Source: Plotosus lineatus
Lineage: Eukaryota; Chordata; Actinopteri; Siluriformes; Plotosidae
Direction: 5' to 3'
Length of the DNA stretch: 64,000 nt
Assembly (NCBI GenBank): GCA_024760905.1
Contig: CM045745.1
Location: 5,082,282 to 5,146,281 of the forward strand
Numbering within the stretch: position 1 is the stretch's first letter; each line of letters begins with the position of its first letter. The translations under genes were made by a program, and so were the position numbers. This document shows positions 55,448 to 64,000 of the stretch, one piece after another. Under the pieces are notes generated by a model. That model did no database searches. It was not told where the DNA came from and worked only from the letters and a program-made list of their open reading frames with translations.

Positions 55448-56768
55448 CAAGGTCTTAGAGAGTGAGAGGATGCCAGAGGAATGGAGGAGAAGTGTGCTGG
55501 TGCCCATTTTTAAGAACAAGGGAGACGTGCAGAGTTGTGGCAACTACAGAGGGATAAAGTTGATGAGCCATACGATGAAGTTATGGGAAAGAATAGTGGA
55601 AGCTAGACTAAGGGCAGAAGTCAGCATTTGTGAACAACAGTTTGGTTTCATGCCAAGAAAGAGCACCACAGATGCAGTGTTTGCCTTGAGGATGTTAATG
55701 GAGAAGTACAAAGAAGGTCAGAGGGAGCTGCATTGTGCCTTTGTGGATCTGGAGAAAGCATATGACAGGGTGCCAAGAGAAGAACTGTGGTATTGCATGA
55801 GGAAGTCTGGAGTGGCAGAGAAGTATGTTAGAGTGGTGCAGGACATGTATGAGAGATGTAAGACAGTGGTGAGGTGTGCTGTCGGTGTGACAGAAGAGTT
55901 CAAGGTGGAGGTGGGACTGCATCAAGGGTCAGCTCTCAGCCCCTTCTTGTTTGCTATGGTGATGGACAGGCTGACAGACGAGGTTAGACAAGATTCCCCA
56001 TGGACTATGATGTTTGCAGATGACATTGTGATCTGTAGTGAGAGCAGAGAACAAGTGCAGGAAAATCTAGAGAGGTGGAGGTATGCCCTGGAAAGGAGGG
56101 GAATGAAGATTAGCCCCAGTAAGACAGAATACATGTGCATGAATGACAAGGCCCAAAGAGGAACGGTGAGATTACAGGGAGCAGAGATAAGAAAGGTGGA
56201 GGATTTTAAGTACTTAGGCTCAACAATCCAGAGCAATGGAGAGTGTGGAAAAGAGGTCAAGAAGCGTGTGCAGGCAGGTTGGAATGGTTGGAGAAAAGTG
56301 TCTGGTGTGATGTGTGATAGGAGGGTATCGGCAAGAATGAAAGGAAAAGTGTACAAGACGGTGTTGAGGCCAACGATGTTGTATGGGTTAGAAACAGTGG
56401 CCCTGGGGAAAAGACAGGAGGCTGAGCTGGAGGTAGCAGAGATGAAAATGTTGAGGTTCTCTTTGGGAGTAACGAGGATGGATAGGATTAGGAATGAGCA
56501 CATCAGAGGGACAGCACATGTAAGACGTTTTGGAGACAAAGTCAGAGAGTCTAGATTGAGATGGTTTGGACATGTACAGAGGAGGGATAGTGAGTATATT
56601 GGTAATAGGATGCTGAGGCTGGAACTACCAGGCAAAAGGCCTAGAGGAAGACCAAAGAGACGATTCATGGATGTGGTGAAGGAGGACATGAAGGTCGTTG
56701 GTGTAAGAGAAGAAGATGCAAAGGATAGGGTGAGATGGAGGCAGATGATTCGCTGTGGCGACCCCTGA
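55395..56768 (+). pseudogene. RTE LINE reverse transcriptase and C-terminal frame
   Basis: It is open for about 457 codons. Motifs: NKGDVQSCGNYRGIKLMSHT, FVDLEKAYDRVPREELWY (catalytic Asp), GLHQGSALSPFLFAM, MFADDIVICSE (intact Asp pair), YLGSTIQSNGECG, then C-terminal DRIRNEHIRGTAHVRRFGDK and RPRGRPKRRFMD. Compared with 29781-31207, it lacks sequence upstream of EVAVDFLT (the PDDIPVEVWK region) at the deletion joint. Catalytic motifs look intact, but the protein is not continuous. Confidence 0.92.
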
Positions 56769-57375
56769 AGGGAAAAGCCGAAAGGAAAAGAAGAAGAAGA
56801 AGATTTTATTTAAAGTGGAATTACAGTACCTGTTAGAAAGATCAGAGGTCCTCATTCAATATTAACTTATTTCCTTTCAAGATCGGAGGTCTTCTCCCAC
56901 GGAGCACTCTGTTTGAATATCGTTCCAAAATAATCGCCTCCGTCACTGTATTTCCGCTTTAAGGTCTCCTTCTGGTTCAATATCGTCCCGATTGTAGAGG
57001 GGTTTCGGCGATAATGATATATAACGCTGCATGATCAATCTCAAAACAAGCCAACAGTCAACTCTCCTTCACGCGTGTGACGAACAGGAAGTATGAGTAC
57101 AGGAAGTATGGGTAACATCAGCTGCCTCCTGGCCAATGGGAGGCCAGCGGGCAGGATGTTGGGAAACAGCCAATGAGAGAGCAACTCGCGCATCGTGTGA
57201 AATTTTGATTGGTGCGTTTGAATTTTGAATGGCACATTTGGCACTTTTCGTAAGAGGAGGTTGTTTTCGTATCCCGGGGATGAAAACTTAGGAAAATGTT
57301 TATCATAACCCAGAATTTTCGTACCCAGGGGGTTTCGTAAGTAGGGGGCCGACTTTATTATTATCATTATTATTA

Positions 57376-58596
57376 CAGTAAGCCCTTGACATTCACAGGG
57401 GTTCGATTCCGGCCCCTACCGCAAATCAAGATAATCCGCGAGTTCTGTACCCGGAAGTAAAACCCCATGTATTACATCACATGCGCGAATGAGCAGCCGG
57501 AAGTAAAATACTATGTATCTATTACATGCGCTAAAATATGCTTCTTAAACACTTTCTATAGACGGTCTTACTCATTAATTCAGTATTAATGTAGTAAAAT
57601 GTAGTAATGAATAGGAAAACTTTTCAATTTTTACTGTTATATTTATTGATGATAAAATATAAACATTATACAACATACGTATAAAAACACCTTTCAAAGC
57701 ATCCTCTGAAAAACACAGCACTGTAGTTTTCAAAAATGCCCACAAGAGGAATGTATTGCATTAGGCATGAGATGACTGAATTCAGGTATTAACTGCATTA
57801 CGTCCTAGCAGCTCAGCCACGCCCCCCAGCTGAAGCGAGTAGAATTTTAGAGTGATAGAGTTAGAGAGCATTACAAACCAAAGAAGTGGTGATGTTGATG
57901 TGAGTTAATCGTCTGGCTCAGAGGTGAGCGTACTTTTGTTTATTGGGAGTAAATGAGAATAGTGAATTCAGGTGTCTGCTCCCTAGCAGCTCAGCCACGC
58001 CCCTCAGCCGAAGGGAAGTACTGTAAACAGTTAGAGGCACAGCGCCAAAATCAAAGTCCCCCAAAACACAGACCATAACAAAAAGGACACAAAAGAACAA
58101 GAAATGTAATAAATTGGATAAACGGAACAAAATGAGAAACGTGCTACACCACAGTAAATAAAATATAACACACAAACATTTTAAACATTACCTTAGGTCA
58201 TGTACTGGAATAATAATTGAAAAAGACTTTAATAGTGGAGTGTTTTACAACAGTTCAGACGATTATTCCTCTTCAGCAATGATGTGACTTCAGAGGAAAC
58301 TGTGGTATCTTCCAGAGAAAGTCTTATTTCTTCAGAAGAGACATCTGTCATTACCTTTTTCTGGTGCTTCGCAGGCGTTTGAGTGACATCATAGAACTTA
58401 ACTGGTAATTAAAACACACTAAAAAAAGGCTCATTGCTAACTTGTGCACGAATGAGGAAAAAGGGGCGTTACATCATGTCAACCAATCAGCAGGAAGGAC
58501 AGCCATTGGCTGAATTTGAATCACGTGCAAGTTGCTCGGCAGTCCACGAATACTCAAACTGTGAGTGCAAAACTGCGAATAGTCAAGGGCCTACTA
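57376..58596. mobile_element. Tigger-like element (CAGTAAGCCCTTGAC ends), non-autonomous
   Basis: Ends cagtaagcccttgacattc and inverted tagtaggcccttgactattc, with TA at 57374-57375 and 58597-58598. Subterminal ccggcccctaccgcaaatca and gcaaaactgcgaatagtc are typical. It contains an internal direct repeat: ctagcagctcagccacgccc at about 57807 and again at 57982. No transposase frame. Confidence 0.88.
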
Positions 58597-58974
58597 TATT
58601 TTTATTATTTTTTTTCCCCCACACAACAACATTATAGCAATGAAATGTATTAATTATACAACCTATTACGTAATAATAGACAGTTTTAATCTTTAAATCT
58701 TATAATCTTTAAAGTTTTTAATTTTAAGGTCACTGGTGTCCAAGTTGATACCAGGATACGGGTCGTATTAACATTCTCTAAAAATCGGCACTGACGGATA
58801 TTTCCAGGATTATAAAGCCCGGCTTTTCTCTTAAGCTGCCAAAACATTCCAGGCCAGCTAACGGAAGTAGAGTATTGTCTACCTCTTTCTGAAAGGAACC
58901 TCAGATACAAACAGCATGACTGTTCCATGCACCAACCTTGAATATTGATAATTCCACTGGAGATGAAGAGAAAA

Positions 58975-58975
<1 letters not shown>
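58597..58975. other. Unrecognised intergenic sequence
   Basis: No feature recognised. Confidence 0.4.
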
Positions 58976-61365
<2,390 letters not shown>

Positions 61366-61680
61366 ATCTTATGCTTCTTTCCTTTTATCAGGGATCACCA
61401 CAGTGAATCATCTGATTCATAGGTTTTTATGTCGGATGTCCTTCCTGACACAGCCCTTTAGCGAGGGGCAGAAACACGCTGACGGCTTTGCAGCTCCTCT
61501 TTATGAAAGTCAGCAATGCTTCTTTTACATCAACCTCTCACCATAGACAGTGACAGACATGGCCCGCCTTCCATCACCCAGTTAGCTGGGGGGGGGGCAG
61601 TGACAACCTTGTGGGACTCCAACCCCCAACGTTAGGATCAGCGATCCGGTGCCCTATACCACCAGGCCATCACTGCCCTA
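61366..61680 (-). mobile_element. SINE-A (tail 2, RTE-derived), minus strand
   Basis: In plus reading: RTE 3' end remnant (atcagggatcaccacagtga), ttatgtcggatgtccttcct, body, then accaggccatcactgccc (reversed head). The reversed B box is partly deleted. Confidence 0.9.
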
Positions 61681-62372
61681 AAATGCTAAAGTGTGAATGT
61701 TATAGCAAAATTTGCTTTTTGTTGCCCTTCACTATTAAAACTAACTGTTGTTTGTACAACAGGTCACCAAAAAAAAAAAAAAAAAAGTTCAAAAGCAAAA
61801 CTGAGGATTCTTGGAATATACAGTATCGGATCAGGTCTATTTTGCTTGTAAACATCCGAGACTGACTGCAGGTCACTGTAAATTTCCAGGCAAGGTTTTG
61901 ATGATCTTGCCATAAAAATGGGACTTTCCACTATTCCAGGCCTCCAAAATTTCTGTGATGAGTTCATGCAGAAATGATGCGAGTTCAATTTGAATCTCGC
62001 CTCTTCAGCTTTCTGATGAGATGTTATATGAGAGACGCTCCATTTACAACACCAATGACATGATTGACCGTGACATGCTGTCTTCCAGTGTTCATGTTTG
62101 TCTATAAATTGCGTTTAAGGCATAATTATGTAATGACTGGAAATTTCCATCATAAATTTCCAACTCTATACAGAGGAAAGTAGCTAGTGCATGCTCAGAA
62201 AGTTGCTAGAAATCTCCAGATGGTGTCAGTTTTTGCATCTTGCATCTTCATCTAACTGCCAGATACATTTGCATATCAAAATGTAGCATGAAGGCGGATT
62301 TACTAAAGACACTCATACGAACACAATACAGTGTGACTGGACTGGAAAGTTATATCTAACTATACCATGCAG
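61681..62372. other. Unrecognised intergenic sequence
   Basis: Poly-A at 61768-61786. Nothing else is recognised. Confidence 0.4.
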
Positions 62373-62660
62373 GCAGAACGGTGGTATAGTGGTTAGCATG
62401 TCCGCCTCACAGCAAAAAGGCCTGGGTTCAATTCCCAACCTGGGTGTCTCTGTGTAGAGCTTACGTGGGTTTCCTTCCACAGTCCCAAAATATTTTTTGC
62501 AATTTGCTGTACCAAAACTTCCCTAGGTGTAAGTGGTTGTGTGAGTGTTGACCCTACATTGGCCTGGCGAGTTTTCCAGGGCGTACCCCACCCTCGCGTG
62601 AAGGTGGCTGAGATGGGCACCTCCATAATTAGGATTAAGTGGTTCAGAAAATGAATGAAT
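62373..62660 (+). mobile_element. SINE-B copy, plus strand
   Basis: Head cggtggtatagtggttagca, cctcacagcaaaaaggcctg, B box gggttcaattcccaac, tail aattaggattaagtggttca with AATG repeats. It has one of the best preserved SINE-B heads in the window. Confidence 0.9.
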
Positions 62661-63463
62661 ATAATACAGTGATAGTATGCGCAGTATGATTGGTTGACAT
62701 GCAGGCAATAGATCATGTATGAAATATTGCATTTCCAAACAGCAAGTTAGCATTAGCTTGATATTTTCTTAAAGAGAAAATGTATACAGAAAATATCCTC
62801 AGCAATGGTTTATCGAATTTCTTCACAATACTCGGTGCATATCGGAAAGCTAACCCTCACAGACACAGATGCCTTGTACAGAACCGGGCAAGAAATAGCA
62901 CCTAAAGTGAACTTAAAAACGCAGCCAATTCAAAACAAACAAACAAACAAACATAGTTAACCACTTAGTACCCTTGTTTGCTTGGTCTGTACAGAGAAAT
63001 CTCAGCCCGTTATCTATCCGCACAGATCTTGCCTTCAGCTTGATCTCAGGCAGAGATTTCTCTGTAAGAATATGAGGAAAATCCGCCTTGGTGTCGGAAC
63101 AAAAGACCCGAGTTGGAACGGAGCAGAGCCGAAGGTGTTGAACGCTGCTCAGTATTTACTACTTTGAACAGCCTATGAGAGAGAGTCTCGTACTGCGTAT
63201 TGTGTTTATTCATTACATTATGGCTACTTTCACCCTTAAGCCCGAATCCGAAGAAAAGCAGCAGTAATTCTACTGGAAAGGAAAAGAGAAAAGTCGTGAG
63301 AACGTGAAGAATCAACTAACTGTGATCAAGAAACAGAGAAGGGAAAAACCATCATGCCCCTCAAAGCAATAACCCGCCCCCCATCTCGCCCTCCCCATCC
63401 ATCCACATACACTCACGCATCGCAACCAGAAAGGTAAATAAACAAATACAGTACAGTACATAA
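62661..63463. other. Unrecognised intergenic sequence
   Basis: (CAAA)n at 62934-62952. No exon or repeat family is recognised. Confidence 0.4.
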
Positions 63464-64000
63464 TTTCATGAGTTTTTCAAGTGCGCTCCTTGCAACTTTT
63501 TTTGGCTCAGGCTCCCTCCCATTGGCTATTATGGAGCTCTATCTCCATAATACCCATGATGCTTTTCATGTAAAGGACAAAGTGGCTGTTGTTTTGTGAG
63601 TTTTTCGAGTGTGCTCATTGCAACTTTATTTTTTGCCTCAGGCTTTTAACCTTGCATAAACATTTGTAAGATTATAACTTTGCTAAGAAAACATGGTCAA
63701 CACACGCGCGCACGCACACACACACACACGCGTGCGTGTGATTCCCGGTGCGAGTGAAAAGAAGAAGCGGGCTCGTGGCATGCGGTTGAGTGATATCGCA
63801 AAGGAATATGGCCAAACCCTTCTACCATCGGTATGATATTGAAGCAGAAGCAGGCCTTAAAAGGTATACTTTTATAATTTTTAAAGGGTTGAGGGGGTAG
63901 TATTGGGAGCCTTGGAACGAATCACGTGTTTTACATGTTAAATGCGGTTCAACTTACGGAAAATCCAGGTTACGAAACCACTTCTGGAACGGATTAATTT
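63464..64000. mobile_element. Tigger-like element, cut by the window edge
   Basis: Same family as 11189-12033: ctcccattggctattatgga, gaatatggccaaaccc, gggagccttggaacgaatca. The plus strand at about 63755-63815 still encodes KKKRARGMRLSDIAKEYG, a pogo-type helix-turn-helix relic. The right terminus lies beyond 64000. The left edge is approximate and the left inverted end is not visible. Confidence 0.75.

Larger units (their letters stand above)
53984..56802 (+). mobile_element. Nearly complete RTE-type LINE with an internal deletion
   Basis: A 19-bp duplication attttatttaaagtggaat (53965-53983, 56803-56821) defines it. The 5' end has a poly-G run and the leader ctctccctcacgccggtccc, then gggttgcgtcaggaagggca. 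An apurinic-type endonuclease, linker, reverse transcriptase and C-terminal domain follow. The 3' end is cgctgtggcgacccctgaag with (GAA)n. It is the only copy here with a 5' end. Confidence 0.95.
53091..57355. mobile_element. Tigger-like element hosting an RTE LINE
   Basis: Ends cagtcggccccctacttacg and inverted aagtcggccccctacttacg, with TA at 53089-53090 and 57356-57357. Terminal blocks match the 11189 and 63464 copies (ttacatgtaaaacgcctgat, gattcgttccaaggctccca). Without the LINE it would be about 1.43 kb. Confidence 0.88.

Overview
The window looks like a repeat-dense stretch of a ray-finned fish (teleost) nuclear genome. It has AT-rich introns, long (CA)n and (TA)n microsatellites, many tRNA-derived SINEs, RTE-type and CR1/L2-like LINE copies, Tc1, hAT and Tigger/pogo-type DNA transposons, and one split vertebrate gene. 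Nothing bacterial, plasmid or viral was seen. No species is claimed.

Gene: the only host gene I can support is the 5' part of SMARCD3 (BAF60C, a SWI/SNF chromatin-remodelling subunit) on the minus strand. Coding exon 1 is 26629..26706 and exon 2 is 5363..5574. Both have consensus splice signals, and the joined frame matches the SMARCD3 N-terminus. Intron 1 is about 21.05 kb. Exon 3 onward was not found in positions 1-5362, so it should lie beyond the left edge. The GA-rich leader and probable promoter lie right of 26706. From about 27.1 kb to the right edge (37 kb) I found no host exon.

Layout: 1-5362 is intron 2 with an RTE fragment, SINEs and a three-deep nest of TA-flanked DNA transposons. 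Intron 1 (5575-26628) holds a 32-bp minisatellite, RTE and LINE copies with clear target-site duplications (TSDs), at least three tRNA-SINE families, a nest of SINEs around an hAT element, and a 470-bp (CA)n tract. 27-37 kb holds an unusual array with a period near 11 bp, an RTE copy with a changed catalytic residue, and a roughly 1-kb inverted repeat. 38-53 kb has SINEs, a TIGD1-like relic, a Tigger-like element with a small helix-turn-helix reading frame, and a Tc1 element with long terminal repeats. 53-58.6 kb has a Tigger-like element carrying a nearly complete but internally deleted RTE LINE, then a second Tigger-like element. 58.6-64 kb is mostly unrecognised, with two SINEs and an edge-truncated Tigger-like copy.

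Local repeat names: SINE-A has a tRNA-like head and two alternative tails. Tail 1 ends in an 'attaggattaagcggttcag' plus (AATG)n type sequence. Tail 2 is derived from the RTE LINE. SINE-B has a different tRNA-like head ('cctcacagc') and the same kind of tail as tail 1. SINE-C has a 'ctcatgatc' head and a 'gcgatggactagcgtccca' body. SINE-D is a fourth tRNA-like family. These are my labels, not database names. All family names rest on remembered motifs, not searches.
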